The translations under genes and the position numbers were made by a program. A DNA stretch of 37,336 nucleotides, from contig CAYNFT010000010.1 of NCBI GenBank assembly GCA_964396535.1, positions 1 through 37,336 on the forward strand, in the 5' to 3' direction. The stretch comes from CAYNFT01 sp964396535 (GTDB lineage Bacteria; Chloroflexota; Dehalococcoidia; Dehalococcoidales; UBA2162). The number at the start of each line of letters is the position of its first letter. Position 1 is the stretch's first letter. Of the stretch, positions 1 to 7,918 are shown piece after piece. Below the pieces are notes generated by a model. That model was not told the DNA's origin and searched no databases. It saw nothing but the letters and a program-made list of their open reading frames with translations.

Positions 1-164
1 GTAAAACCGTTGGAATCATCCCCGACTTTCATATTTATGGACAGGTCGTTTTTCTCTATCAAACCATTGATTTCGTCCGATTCGGTATATTTTTCACAAC
101 CATAAAAAAGCAGCATTGCGAAGACAAGGAATATGACAAGAAATATGAGCTTTGATTTTTTCAT
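1..164 (-). CDS. Putative lipoprotein, N-terminal part only
   Basis: The gene runs off the left edge, so only about 54 N-terminal residues are visible. They begin MKKSKLIFLVIFLVFAMLLF, a short positive N-region followed by a long hydrophobic stretch, then Y-G-C-E. The Cys at about residue 23 could be a lipidation site, although the preceding residues (F-Y-G) are an imperfect lipobox. The mature part visible is polar. A good ribosome binding site (GGAGGGGG) lies just before the ATG at 164. Function cannot be told from this fragment; an ordinary signal peptide or membrane anchor is the alternative. Confidence 0.6.
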   Translation of the reverse strand, partial: MKKSKLIFLVIFLVFAMLLFYGCEKYTESDEINGLIEKNDLSINMKVGDDSNGF

Positions 165-242
165 TTCCCCCTCCATTATCTTATTGGATAAGCATTCTGT
201 ATCAATGTTGATTGGTTAAGTTTGATATTTACCGCGTACTTG

Positions 243-413
243 CTACATTCCAGCCAACCCCTCTAACAAAACAAATTCTATAGTATATATTACAACGGCT
301 AAACAAATACCAAATCCTATTCCCTTGGCCAATTCACCTTTATGTTTAACCTTAAGGCTGGCTAATGATAAGGTCGCTGTGCCAACTAGATAGGTATATC
401 CTTCGGGTCGCAA
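243..413 (-). pseudogene. Small membrane-peptide ORF or gene remnant
   Basis: An open frame of 56 codons from a possible TTG start encodes a hydrophobic peptide with two segments (around YLVGTATLSLASL and GFGICLAVVIYTIEFVLL) split by a basic stretch (KVKHKGELAK). This looks like part of a polytopic membrane protein. The frame has an in-frame stop just upstream and no clear ribosome binding site, so it is either a very small gene or the tail of a decayed one. The rest of the spacer from 165 to 487 shows nothing I can identify. Confidence 0.25.
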
Positions 414-487
414 TTTACTATTTTGTTACCTTCAAATAAACATCAGGATGTTGACATGTACTTATCGAAGTATGGATTTACATATAA

Positions 488-2326
488 CTACAGATACTCC
501 TTTATATTCTGCGCTGAACTCTGTGTCATGCCTTTAATAGCTGCTAGCTCCTCTGTAGAAGCCGCCCGGATAGCCTGGACTGAGCCAAGTTGCTTTAGTA
601 GTGCCCGCTTACGCTTGGGACCAATACCGGGGACGCTATCCAGAGAGGAGGCGAAAGTTTCTTTCCGGCGAATTTTCTGGTGATAACCTAAAGCGAAACG
701 GTGGGCTTCATCTCTAAGGCGTTGCAGCAATTGAAGTCCGGGAGAGCTGCCGGGCAGGCTGATAGGCTCTGATTGCTGCGGGATGAAGATTTCCTCGTTT
801 TCCTTGGCAAGACTGGCGACAGGTATGGAACCTGCTCCTGTTTCTTTCATCGCAGCCAGCGCTGAGTTTAGTTGTCCCTTGCCGCCATCAATAAGGACGA
901 GGTCAGGTAGCACCGCCCAGGCATCTGTAGTGGAGGCATCGCTGCTCTGGAGGCTGAACCGCTTGAATCGCCGTCTCAGCACCTCCTGGAGCATAGCATA
1001 GTCGTCGGCTCCAGACACTGTTTTAATTCTGAAGCGGCGGTAGTGAGATGGTTTTGGCTTTGCCTTATCGAAGACCACCATACTGCCTACGGCTGCTTTC
1101 CCCTGTATATTGGAGATGTCATAGCACTCCATCCGTGAAGGCAAACGGGACAGATGAAGCTCCCTTTCTATTTCGGCCAGAGCTTCTGTCAGTGCTGAGG
1201 GAGTGGCTTGCTTAATCTTAAGTTGCTGTAATCCTTGCTCAGCATTTTCGGCGACAATGTTCACCAGTTGTTTCTTATTGCCCCGATAGGGTACCTGAAT
1301 ATGAACCTTGCTTCCCCTTTTGCTTTGTAACCAGTTCTCGATAACAGCCTTGTCCTCTACCGGATGCTGGAGTAGTAATAAGGGGGGTATGTGGGGGGCA
1401 GAGCCGTAGAATTGCTTGATGAAACTGGACATAATCTGATTTGACTTCTCAGAGCTGGTGCCCTGCAAGATAAAACTCTCTCGTCCAATCAGCTTACTGC
1501 TGCGAATGAAGAAAACCTGAACACAAGCTCGGTCTCGTTCACTGGCGAAGGCGATAACATCCTGCTCGCCTCTTACTGTGGTAGCGATTCTTTGCCCTTC
1601 AATCACCCTTTCTATAGCCTGGATTTGGTCTCTGAGTAGAGCCGCCTTTTCAAAATCTAGAGCCTCAGCGGCTTTTTTCATCTTGCTTTCAAGGTCTCGG
1701 ACTACTCTCTCCTGCTTTCCCTCAAGGAAAAGGACTACCTGCTGTACTACTTCAGCATATTCCTCCTGGCTTACGGCTCCGATACATGGGCCGAGACAAA
1801 GGTGGATGTAGTAGTCAAGGCAGGGTCGTGGGTCGGTGCCGGTGATGGTTCTGGAGCAGGAGCGAAAAGGGAAGATTCCCTTCAGTATTTTCAGGCTTTG
1901 TCGCACTGACTTGGCACTGGCAAACGGCCCAAAGTAACGTCCTCCATCCTCTTCCACGCGGCGGGTAAAATATACTCTGGGCCAATCTTCATTGAGGGAT
2001 ATCTTAAGGAAGGGGAAAGTTTTATCATCTTTGAGACGAACATTATAGCGTGGGTGGTGTCTCTTTATCAGGTTGTACTCGAGGATGAGAGCCTCTTGTT
2101 CTGAATTGGTAACGAAGAATTCGAGGTCGTTTACCCGGCTTACCATCCGTTGTAGCTTGGGTGATAGTTTCTGCCTGGTGCCAAAATAGGACCTTGCCCG
2201 GTGGTTTAGGTTAGCTGCCTTACCCACATATAGTATGTTTCCTTCAGCGTCTCTAAAGATATAAACACCCGGACTAGCTGGTAGCTGTTTTAATTGCTCT
2301 ACTATCAGGTCGCTCGTCAACTCCAT
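488..2326 (-). CDS. uvrC: Excinuclease ABC subunit C
   Basis: UvrC makes the dual incisions of nucleotide excision repair after UvrA/UvrB damage recognition, in the cytoplasm. The 612-residue length is normal. An N-terminal GIY-YIG nuclease domain is visible (PGVYIFRD then ILYVGKA, about residues 19-38), followed by a UVR motif (around LDFEKAALLRDQIQAIE, about residue 225) for UvrB contact. A central RNase H-like nuclease region contains ECYDISNIQG and the DLVLIDGGKGQL block. C-terminal helix-hairpin-helix repeats (SVPGIGPKRKRALL, about residue 565 onward) complete the protein. It is the last gene of the pyrG-transaldolase-rho-uvrC run, 93 bases after rho. A TATAAT at 2346-2351 with no good -35 could add a weak internal promoter. 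Confidence 0.97.
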   Translation of the reverse strand: MELTSDLIVEQLKQLPASPGVYIFRDAEGNILYVGKAANLNHRARSYFGTRQKLSPKLQRMVSRVNDLEFFVTNSEQEALILEYNLIKRHHPRYNVRLKDDKTFPFLKISLNEDWPRVYFTRRVEEDGGRYFGPFASAKSVRQSLKILKGIFPFRSCSRTITGTDPRPCLDYYIHLCLGPCIGAVSQEEYAEVVQQVVLFLEGKQERVVRDLESKMKKAAEALDFEKAALLRDQIQAIERVIEGQRIATTVRGEQDVIAFASERDRACVQVFFIRSSKLIGRESFILQGTSSEKSNQIMSSFIKQFYGSAPHIPPLLLLQHPVEDKAVIENWLQSKRGSKVHIQVPYRGNKKQLVNIVAENAEQGLQQLKIKQATPSALTEALAEIERELHLSRLPSRMECYDISNIQGKAAVGSMVVFDKAKPKPSHYRRFRIKTVSGADDYAMLQEVLRRRFKRFSLQSSDASTTDAWAVLPDLVLIDGGKGQLNSALAAMKETGAGSIPVASLAKENEEIFIPQQSEPISLPGSSPGLQLLQRLRDEAHRFALGYHQKIRRKETFASSLDSVPGIGPKRKRALLKQLGSVQAIRAASTEELAAIKGMTQSSAQNIKEYL

Positions 2327-2419
2327 CCCCTTGGCTTTTAAGTAAATTATATCCCCTTAAGGTTAGTTAGGGAAATAGTTTGCTAATAGTTGAGGAAGAT
2401 GGTAGCGTTGTTTTCTTAG

Positions 2420-3682
2420 TTATGTTTCCTGATTTAAGGTAGCCAGGAACTCGGCGTTGGTTTTTGTCTTTCTCATGCGGTCTAGAAGTCGTTCCATGGC
2501 TTCGGCGTAGTTGGCTGAGTCAGAGGAAATCATAGACGTCATACGCCGCAGTAGCCAAGCCTTCTTTAAGGTATCGTCGTCCAGCAGCAGCTCTTCACGC
2601 CTGGTGCCACTGCGCGCAATATCTATTGCCGGGAAGGTGCGGCGTTCAGCTAAACGGCGATCAAGGTGGACCTCCATATTACCGGTTCCCTTAAACTCCT
2701 CATAGATAAGGTCATCCATGCGGCTACCGGTATCAATAAGACAGGTGGCAATGATGGTCAGGCTGCCACCCTCTTCTGTATTGCGGGCAGCGCCGAAAAA
2801 GTGTTTGGCCGGGTGGAGGGCAGCCGGGTCAATGCCGCCGGACAAAGTGCGACCACTGGAGGGCATAGCCAGGTTGTATGACCGGGTGAGACGGGTAATG
2901 CCATCGAGGAGGAGGAGCACATCCTTACCACTTTCCACCATGCGCTTGGCTCTATTCAGAGCCAGCCCAGCTACACGTGTGTGGTCCTCAACCGGCTCGT
3001 CAAATGTAGCACTTATCACCTCACCCTTAACTGAGCGCTTCATGTCAGTAACCTCCTCAGGTCGTTCACCGATAAGACACACCATCAGGTGAATATCATT
3101 ATAGTTAGCGACAGCGGAATTAGCTATAGATTTGAGCAAAAACGTCTTGCCGGCCTTCGGAGGTGAGACAATTAAGCCTCGTTGTCCTCGGCCAATAGGA
3201 GCAACGAGGTTGAGCAAGCGGGAGGCCAGGTCGTTGTCCGGGGTTTCCAGGTTAATTAGTTTGTCGGGGAAGGTGGGGATAAGCGCACCGAAATTGGGGC
3301 GGCTTTTGGCTAGCTCAGGATTGATATCGTTGACGGCCTCTATCCGGAGCAGGCTGAAGTATTTCTCGCCTGCCCTGGCTGGTCGACCCTGACCGGCAAC
3401 CATATCACCATCGCGCAGACCGAAGCGTCGTATCTGAGACTGAGAGACATAGATATCAGTAGAGCTGGGCAGTAGCGTGCCATTCCTGAGGAAACCATAG
3501 CCGTCACTCATAATCTCCAGGATACCGCTGCAGAAGGTGTTGCCCTCTTGCTCGGTATATGCCTGGAGCAGACGCATAATGAGGTCTTGCTTCTTGAGGC
3601 TGACATAGCTGGAGATACCCATCTCCTTGGCTACCTCCACCAGCTCATCTTTAGTCTTGTTTTCTAGTTGGCTGATGTCCAT
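2420..3682 (-). CDS. rho: Transcription termination factor Rho
   Basis: Rho is a hexameric RNA-dependent ATPase that ends transcription of untranslated RNA. The 420 residues match the family. There is an N-terminal Rho_N helical domain (about 5-45), a cold-shock-type RNA-binding domain with the GYGFLR signature (61-66) and DIYVSQSQIRRF, and a RecA-like ATPase with Walker A SPPKAGKT (173-180), CLIGERPEEV and Walker B DVLLLLDGITR (about 254-264). The secondary RNA-binding segment around SSGRTLSGG is present. The start ATG at 3682 is preceded by GAGAGTGAG. It sits between the transaldolase and uvrC in one orientation. No insertion or truncation is visible. Confidence 0.97.
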   Translation of the reverse strand: MDISQLENKTKDELVEVAKEMGISSYVSLKKQDLIMRLLQAYTEQEGNTFCSGILEIMSDGYGFLRNGTLLPSSTDIYVSQSQIRRFGLRDGDMVAGQGRPARAGEKYFSLLRIEAVNDINPELAKSRPNFGALIPTFPDKLINLETPDNDLASRLLNLVAPIGRGQRGLIVSPPKAGKTFLLKSIANSAVANYNDIHLMVCLIGERPEEVTDMKRSVKGEVISATFDEPVEDHTRVAGLALNRAKRMVESGKDVLLLLDGITRLTRSYNLAMPSSGRTLSGGIDPAALHPAKHFFGAARNTEEGGSLTIIATCLIDTGSRMDDLIYEEFKGTGNMEVHLDRRLAERRTFPAIDIARSGTRREELLLDDDTLKKAWLLRRMTSMISSDSANYAEAMERLLDRMRKTKTNAEFLATLNQET

Positions 3683-3751
3683 TTTCGAATCTCACTCTCT
3701 AAGGTTTTTATTTTTAACCGGCTTCCTTTGCCTGTTAATACAGTGAAATTA

Positions 3752-4402
3752 TTACTGTGAAACGCTCTTAAAGTCGGAAAGAAAGCGACTGATACCGATA
3801 TCAGTAAGAGGATGACGTATCATCTGCATCAACACATTGTAGGGAACGGTGGCAATATGAGCTCCTGCCTTGGCGGCACGTAAGCAGTGCTCAGGGTGTC
3901 GGATGCTGGCAGCAATTACCTCGGTGTGTATATCAGGATAGTTTTCATAAACTTCAACGATTTCTTCAACCAGTTGCATACCGTCATGTCCGATATCATC
4001 CAGCCTGCCGACAAAGGGACTAACATAGGCGGCACCGGCCAGCGCTCCAAGCAGGGCTTGATTAACCGAAAAACACAGGGTGAAGTTCACCTTTATGTTT
4101 TCCTTGGCCAGGACTTTGGTTACCTCAAGACCCTCGAGGGTCGAAGGTATCTTGATAACAACATTTGGTGCCCAGGCAGCCATCTGACGCGCCTGCTCAA
4201 TCATTGGCTCCACCCCTTCAACTACCACCTCGGTTGAAATGGGTCCGTCGATAATAGAGCAGATTTCCTTGATGGTGGCTTCGTAGTCGGTCGCTCCGGC
4301 TTGGGACACCAGGCTGGGATTGGTGGTGACACCACTGATAACACCCAGTTTGGCCGCTTGCCTGATTTGGTCGATATTGGCTGTATCCAGAAAAATACGC
4401 AT
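3752..4402 (-). CDS. tal: Transaldolase, small TalC/FSA-type
   Basis: This 216-residue protein belongs to the short (TalC / fructose-6-phosphate aldolase) class I aldolase family of the non-oxidative pentose phosphate pathway. It starts with the family signature MRIFLDTANIDQI and has SGVTTNPSL at about 23-31. The Schiff-base lysine is K84 in VVIKIPST. E58 in STEV occupies the position where E. coli FSA has glutamine and transaldolases have glutamate, so transaldolase activity is favoured over F6P aldolase (family knowledge plus inference). The RBS AAGGGGAAG precedes the ATG. It lies 41 bases after pyrG; a TATAAT at 4436-4441 in that gap could be an internal promoter but lacks a convincing -35. 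Confidence 0.92.
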   Translation of the reverse strand: MRIFLDTANIDQIRQAAKLGVISGVTTNPSLVSQAGATDYEATIKEICSIIDGPISTEVVVEGVEPMIEQARQMAAWAPNVVIKIPSTLEGLEVTKVLAKENIKVNFTLCFSVNQALLGALAGAAYVSPFVGRLDDIGHDGMQLVEEIVEVYENYPDIHTEVIAASIRHPEHCLRAAKAGAHIATVPYNVLMQMIRHPLTDIGISRFLSDFKSVSQ

Positions 4403-4443
4403 CTCGTCTTCCCCTTAAAAATATTTAAATATTTAATTATACG

Positions 4444-6078
4444 CTAGGCTGAGAAGGGCAGCGATGGCTGGGCTCCTTCCCTCAGTACTTCCTTAGCAAC
4501 ACCGATGAAATCGCGGAACAGGGGGTGGGGACGGTTAGGCCGAGAGCCAAATTCAGGGTGGAACTGGCAGCTCACCATCCACGGGTGGTCATTCAGCTCA
4601 CACATCTCTACCAGCTCGCCGTCAGGCGATAGTCCGCTATAAATCATTCCTGCCTTTTGTAGCTGGGCACGGAACTTGTTATTAAACTCGTAACGATGCC
4701 TGTGGCGTTCGTAAATCAGGCTCTTCCCATAGGCATTGCCCGCATGGCTGTTCTCAAGCAGTCTACAGGGGTAGTTACCCAGGCGCATGGTGCCGCCCTT
4801 GTTCTCTATATTTCCCTGTTCGGGAAGGAGGTCAATGACAGGGTAGGGGGTGGAGGCATCAAACTCGGTGGAGTTCGCCTCAGATGAATCCAGGGCGTAG
4901 CGAGCAAATTCAATTACCATGACATGCATTCCCAGGCATAATCCTAAGTAGGGGATTGTATTGTTTCGGGCGTAGCTGGCTGCCTTTATCATACCTTCTA
5001 TCCCTCTAACACCAAAGCCGCCAGGAACTACGATACCCTGGGCTGAGCGTAGTTGAGTCTCATAGCCATCCCTTTCCAGAGATTCAGATGGAACCCAGGT
5101 GAGATTGATATCTCTATTGTGGGATAGAGCAGCATGTCGTAGCGCTTCGCGGACTGAGTAATAGGCATCCTGTAATTCCACATATTTGCCGACCAGGGCG
5201 ATATTAACTGGCTCGTTTGGTTCTTTGAGGGAGGCGACCAATTTTCGCCACTGGCTCAAGTCGCCCCGATGTGCCTCAAGCTCAAGCTTATCCACAATTA
5301 GCTGTCCCAATCCCTCCTCCTCCAGAGCCAGCGGTACCTCATAAATAGTGGGTATTGTGGGCAGCGGAATGACCGCCTGCCGGTCTACATCGCAGAATAG
5401 GGATATTTTATCCCTTATCCCTTCCGGGATAGGGTAGTCACTGCGACAGATGATAATATCAGGCTGGATACCGATGCGGCGCAGTTCATTAACACTGTGC
5501 TGTGTGGGCTTGGTCTTTAGCTCCTGGGTGGTGGCAAGATAGGGGAGAAGGGTAACGTGGATATAGAGCACATTCCCTCGCCCGACATCATTTCTCATCT
5601 GTCTGATGGCTTCGAGGAAGGGCTGCCCCTCAATGTCGCCTACGGTGCCACCTACCTCTATAATAACCACTTCAGCCTGGGATTTTTCGGCTAGATTTAT
5701 AAATCGCTGCTTTATCTCATTGGTAACATGAGGCACTACCTGGATAGTGCCTCCCAGAAAATCGCCCCTCCTCTCTTTGCCAATGACAGCACTATAGATT
5801 TGACCTGAAGTGACGTTGGACTCATTGGTAAGGTTAACATCAACGAAACGCTCATAGTTACCTAAATCAAGGTCAGTTTCGGCGCCATCCTGAGTAACAA
5901 ATACCTCGCCGTGCTGGTAGGGTGACATTGTTCCCGGGTCGACATTGAGATAGGGGTCTAGCTTCTGCAAGGATACCGTAACATTGCGACTCTTCAGGAT
6001 GGTACCTATGGAGGCGACAGCGATACCCTTACCTACTGAACTAACAACACCACCAGTAACAAAGATATACTTCGACAT
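4444..6078 (-). CDS. pyrG: CTP synthase
   Basis: CTP synthase converts UTP to CTP using ATP and glutamine-derived ammonia. The N-terminal synthase domain has the P-loop-like start SKYIFVTGGVVSSVGKG and VGGTVGDIEGQPF. The C-terminal class I glutamine amidotransferase domain has an oxyanion region VPGGFGVRG, nucleophile C381 in YLGLCLGMH, and H507/E509 in HPEFGSRP. I start at the ATG at 6078, giving 544 residues, because it matches the family N-terminus; a TTG six codons upstream is in frame but has its AAGG only one base away. The gene heads the pyrG-tal-rho-uvrC run and has a roughly 90-base leader from the promoter at 6176-6205. Confidence 0.97.
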   Translation of the reverse strand: MSKYIFVTGGVVSSVGKGIAVASIGTILKSRNVTVSLQKLDPYLNVDPGTMSPYQHGEVFVTQDGAETDLDLGNYERFVDVNLTNESNVTSGQIYSAVIGKERRGDFLGGTIQVVPHVTNEIKQRFINLAEKSQAEVVIIEVGGTVGDIEGQPFLEAIRQMRNDVGRGNVLYIHVTLLPYLATTQELKTKPTQHSVNELRRIGIQPDIIICRSDYPIPEGIRDKISLFCDVDRQAVIPLPTIPTIYEVPLALEEEGLGQLIVDKLELEAHRGDLSQWRKLVASLKEPNEPVNIALVGKYVELQDAYYSVREALRHAALSHNRDINLTWVPSESLERDGYETQLRSAQGIVVPGGFGVRGIEGMIKAASYARNNTIPYLGLCLGMHVMVIEFARYALDSSEANSTEFDASTPYPVIDLLPEQGNIENKGGTMRLGNYPCRLLENSHAGNAYGKSLIYERHRHRYEFNNKFRAQLQKAGMIYSGLSPDGELVEMCELNDHPWMVSCQFHPEFGSRPNRPHPLFRDFIGVAKEVLREGAQPSLPFSA

Positions 6079-6175
6079 ACAGGGAAACCAAGCCAAGCCT
6101 TAAGGGTATATGAAAGACAACATTCTGTTGGGTTTACTGTAAAAGAAAAGGAAATGAAGCAAGTAGTTTCTCTTT

Positions 6176-6205
6176 ATTATAATTAAAAAAATATTAACTT
6201 GTCAA
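6176..6205 (-). promoter_or_regulatory. Sigma-70 promoter for the pyrG operon
   Basis: On the minus strand TTGACA (6205-6200) and TATAAT (6181-6176) are both perfect matches to consensus, separated by 18 bp of AT-rich DNA. The spacing to pyrG leaves a leader of about 90 nucleotides with no obvious terminator. This is the best-matching promoter in the window, consistent with a housekeeping operon. Confidence 0.8.
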
Positions 6206-6266
6206 GTTTTCCTGTCTTCAGAGGGTTCTGCTCGGTTGTGGTTGGTGGAGTATATTGCGGCAATTG

Positions 6267-6656
6267 CTATAATTTAAACTTACGATATGATGCTGAAAAT
6301 CTACCGTTAGGTGATAAAAAGAGGGCAAATGGTCGAGGTGTCTTATCGTCAATATCAATAAGATTTTCCCATTTAGTGAGTAGCAACTTAAGCACTTTTG
6401 GGGGGTGTTCTTCACCTGATGTGAGAAAAACTATTCCTACGCTGTTATCTATGACCGCTTTTCTTTCATCTGCTGCTAGTAATATTCGCTTATTACAACT
6501 GAATACTAACCATTTTAATTCCCCCGCTTTTGCGAGCCAAAATGTATCTTCTTTCCCTGCCCATCCTTCTTGAAAAATGGAGGTTGCGTTATATCCAACA
6601 AGCTGTAATGCTTTCGGTACACCAGTTCCAATATCTTCATCACAAAGTAATTTCAT
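6267..6656 (-). CDS. DUF5615-type PIN-like protein, putative toxin
   Basis: This 129-residue protein resembles the DUF5615 (Mut7-C/PIN-like) family, whose members usually pair with DUF433 proteins as toxin-antitoxin modules with a presumed nuclease toxin. The N-terminus MKLLCDEDIGTGVPKALQ carries the acidic D6-E7-D8 cluster, followed by GYNATSIFQEGWAGKEDTFW, matching the family's order of a distance motif and a helix. Where relatives typically read VLVTRDRDF, this one reads LVFSCNKRIL, so an Asn replaces an expected Asp; the catalytic site may be altered or inactive. Its ATG overlaps the stop of the upstream gene by one base (TAATG), indicating translational coupling. A non-toxic PIN-like regulator is possible. 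Confidence 0.7.
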   Translation of the reverse strand: MKLLCDEDIGTGVPKALQLVGYNATSIFQEGWAGKEDTFWLAKAGELKWLVFSCNKRILLAADERKAVIDNSVGIVFLTSGEEHPPKVLKLLLTKWENLIDIDDKTPRPFALFLSPNGRFSASYRKFKL

Positions 6657-7330
6657 TATACAGGAACTGCATCGGCGTACCGTATAGCTTCTTCAATGAT
6701 GTTTCTATCAATGGCAAAATCCTGTGAGATATAATCTATATGTTGCCCTGACTTGAAACGTCTGTGAATAGCACCTACGGTTACACCACGCTCTATTACC
6801 GTCGGTAACCCTGTACTAATTCTTGGGTCAATAACGATTGGTACGTCTTTACCAATCGGATACCAGCGGTTGACTAAATCGGTGAGATAGTCGAATTTTC
6901 GTATAACCTCAACGACTAACAAAGGTAATGTCCATTGTTCTGGTGTATCTAACGTTTGTCGACTTATATTTATTTTTTCTTCGTGGAGACTGTGTACAAT
7001 ATGACCACCCATAGCTTCAAGTCTCAAATGGGCAAAAGGATAATTTAATCCCCATTCATGCTTTGCATTATCATACGCACGGCGAACTGTTCGGAATGAT
7101 ATTCTTTCTGATTTTCGGAATGTAGCAGCAATAACTATCTCTATTAGTTCTAAAAAAGATACCATTGCTACGTCTTTTGCATGATAGTCAAAAAGGGGTG
7201 CTACATCACCATGTTTAGCAGTATATCCTAATAACCAATTCCGTACTGTGGAAGGCGATACTTTTGCTAAATGTGCTGCTTCATGATACGTATAAAGGGG
7301 AGTAGTGCGCCAACTATCATTATCAGACAT
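6656..7330 (-). CDS. HTH-DUF433 protein, putative antitoxin
   Basis: A 224-residue protein with a MerR/excisionase-like helix-turn-helix at the N-terminus (YTYHEAAHLAKVSPSTVRNW, about 12-32), a middle region of unknown role, and a C-terminal DUF433 domain (about 165-220: VIDPRISTGLPTVIERGVTV then IDYISQDFAIDRNIIEEAIR). DUF433 proteins are VapB-like antitoxins usually adjacent to DUF5615 genes, as here. This version is longer than the common DUF433-only antitoxin of about 75 residues and brings its own DNA-binding domain, so it probably represses its own promoter. RBS GAGGAGG precedes the ATG at 7330. An operator-like palindrome lies directly upstream. Confidence 0.75.
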   Translation of the reverse strand: MSDNDSWRTTPLYTYHEAAHLAKVSPSTVRNWLLGYTAKHGDVAPLFDYHAKDVAMVSFLELIEIVIAATFRKSERISFRTVRRAYDNAKHEWGLNYPFAHLRLEAMGGHIVHSLHEEKINISRQTLDTPEQWTLPLLVVEVIRKFDYLTDLVNRWYPIGKDVPIVIDPRISTGLPTVIERGVTVGAIHRRFKSGQHIDYISQDFAIDRNIIEEAIRYADAVPV

Positions 7331-7341
7331 GACAAAACCTC

Positions 7342-7378
7342 CTCACTATGTTATAATTTTAGTGAGTTGGTCTAATAA
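7342..7378 (-). promoter_or_regulatory. Promoter with operator-like palindrome, TA module
   Basis: Arms CTCACTA and TAGTGAG (7342-7348 and 7360-7366) form a perfect 7-bp inverted repeat with an 11-base centre. The minus-strand -10 candidate TATAAC (7355-7350) lies in that centre, and a weak -35 TTATTA (7378-7373) lies 17 bp away. The proximal arm abuts the ribosome binding site GAGGAGG. A repressor bound here would block both transcription and possibly ribosome access, which suits an autoregulated toxin-antitoxin pair. Confidence 0.5.
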
Positions 7379-7390
7379 TAAATACACATT

Positions 7391-7424
7391 TTTTAGAAAA
7401 GCATTGGCAGATGCTTTTCTAAAA
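7391..7424. repeat. Perfect 14-bp inverted repeat
   Basis: TTTTAGAAAAGCAT and its exact reverse complement flank a 6-base loop (TGGCAG). Neither strand has a U-tract after the stem, so it is not a typical terminator. It sits upstream of the putative antitoxin promoter and could be a regulatory site or an RNA structure. Confidence 0.6.
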
Positions 7425-7452
7425 CCTTCTTTAACCCGATAATATCACTAAA

Positions 7453-7478
7453 GCCCGATTATAGCAATATAATCGGGC
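7453..7478 (-). terminator. Hairpin terminator candidate after the small membrane gene
   Basis: GCCCGATTAT and ATAATCGGGC form a perfect 10-bp stem with a 6-base loop. On the minus strand it follows the 61-residue membrane gene and is succeeded by TTTAGT, a short U-run. On the plus strand it is followed by AATTTATTTT, so it might act in both directions. Confidence 0.5.
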
Positions 7479-7510
7479 AATTTATTTTGGTGGGTTACTA
7501 TCAGAGCCTA

Positions 7511-7696
7511 TCATTTAAGCCTCCTCCGTATTTTCTGGACCAGATACCTCAGGGCAATAGCTCCGACAATAACAATTACTACCTGGAGGATTATGAGCTG
7601 CTTAAGTATTGATGAAATTACCGGGATGATGACCAAAAGGAGCAGAACAATCACGATAAAGAGAATTACGTCCAGGAGAACACCTTTTTTGAACAT
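7511..7696 (-). CDS. Small membrane protein, 61 residues
   Basis: The product is almost wholly hydrophobic, with two predicted membrane helices (about 8-28 and 34-52) and a basic tail ending KIRRRLK, suggesting both ends face the cytoplasm. No family is recognised. The gene has its own strong promoter at 7722-7751 and a hairpin terminator after it, which supports its being real despite a poor ribosome binding site. It is divergent from the DUF4870-like gene. Confidence 0.6.
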   Translation of the reverse strand: MFKKGVLLDVILFIVIVLLLLVIIPVISSILKQLIILQVVIVIVGAIALRYLVQKIRRRLK

Positions 7697-7721
7697 ATTG
7701 CGTACCTAGGGGGTATAATTG

Positions 7722-7751
7722 AGTATAGTGAGGAGGTTGCAAAGGTGTCAA
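7722..7751 (-). promoter_or_regulatory. Promoter for the 61-residue membrane protein
   Basis: TTGACA (7751-7746, perfect) and TATACT (7727-7722, five of six) on the minus strand with an 18-bp spacer. It would give a leader of roughly 20 nucleotides before the ATG at 7696. Confidence 0.65.
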
Positions 7752-7918
7752 CAATGAACTAACATAGTCGGACTGCTGTCAGTTGAGTTGCTCTGTTTTG
7801 CGCGTCCACGAGTATAAGCCGGCGACTTGCTAAGAAAGCAGAGGTCTATTAGAATTCAGGATGGGGAGAGTAAGGACGCTCAAATTCGTGCCTATATTAT
7901 CTAAATGGAGGTGGTGCT

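Noticed and set aside
423..683. Open frame of 86 codons on the plus strand
   Set aside because: It overlaps the 3' end of uvrC antisense and has no ribosome binding site or recognisable motif; a shadow frame.
6199..6727. Plus-strand and minus-strand frames overlapping the toxin-like gene
   Set aside because: They are antisense or out-of-frame shadows of a gene with better family match and coupling to its neighbour.
7391..7424. Rho-independent terminator
   Set aside because: The stem is AT-rich and neither strand has a U-run after it, so it is kept only as an inverted repeat.
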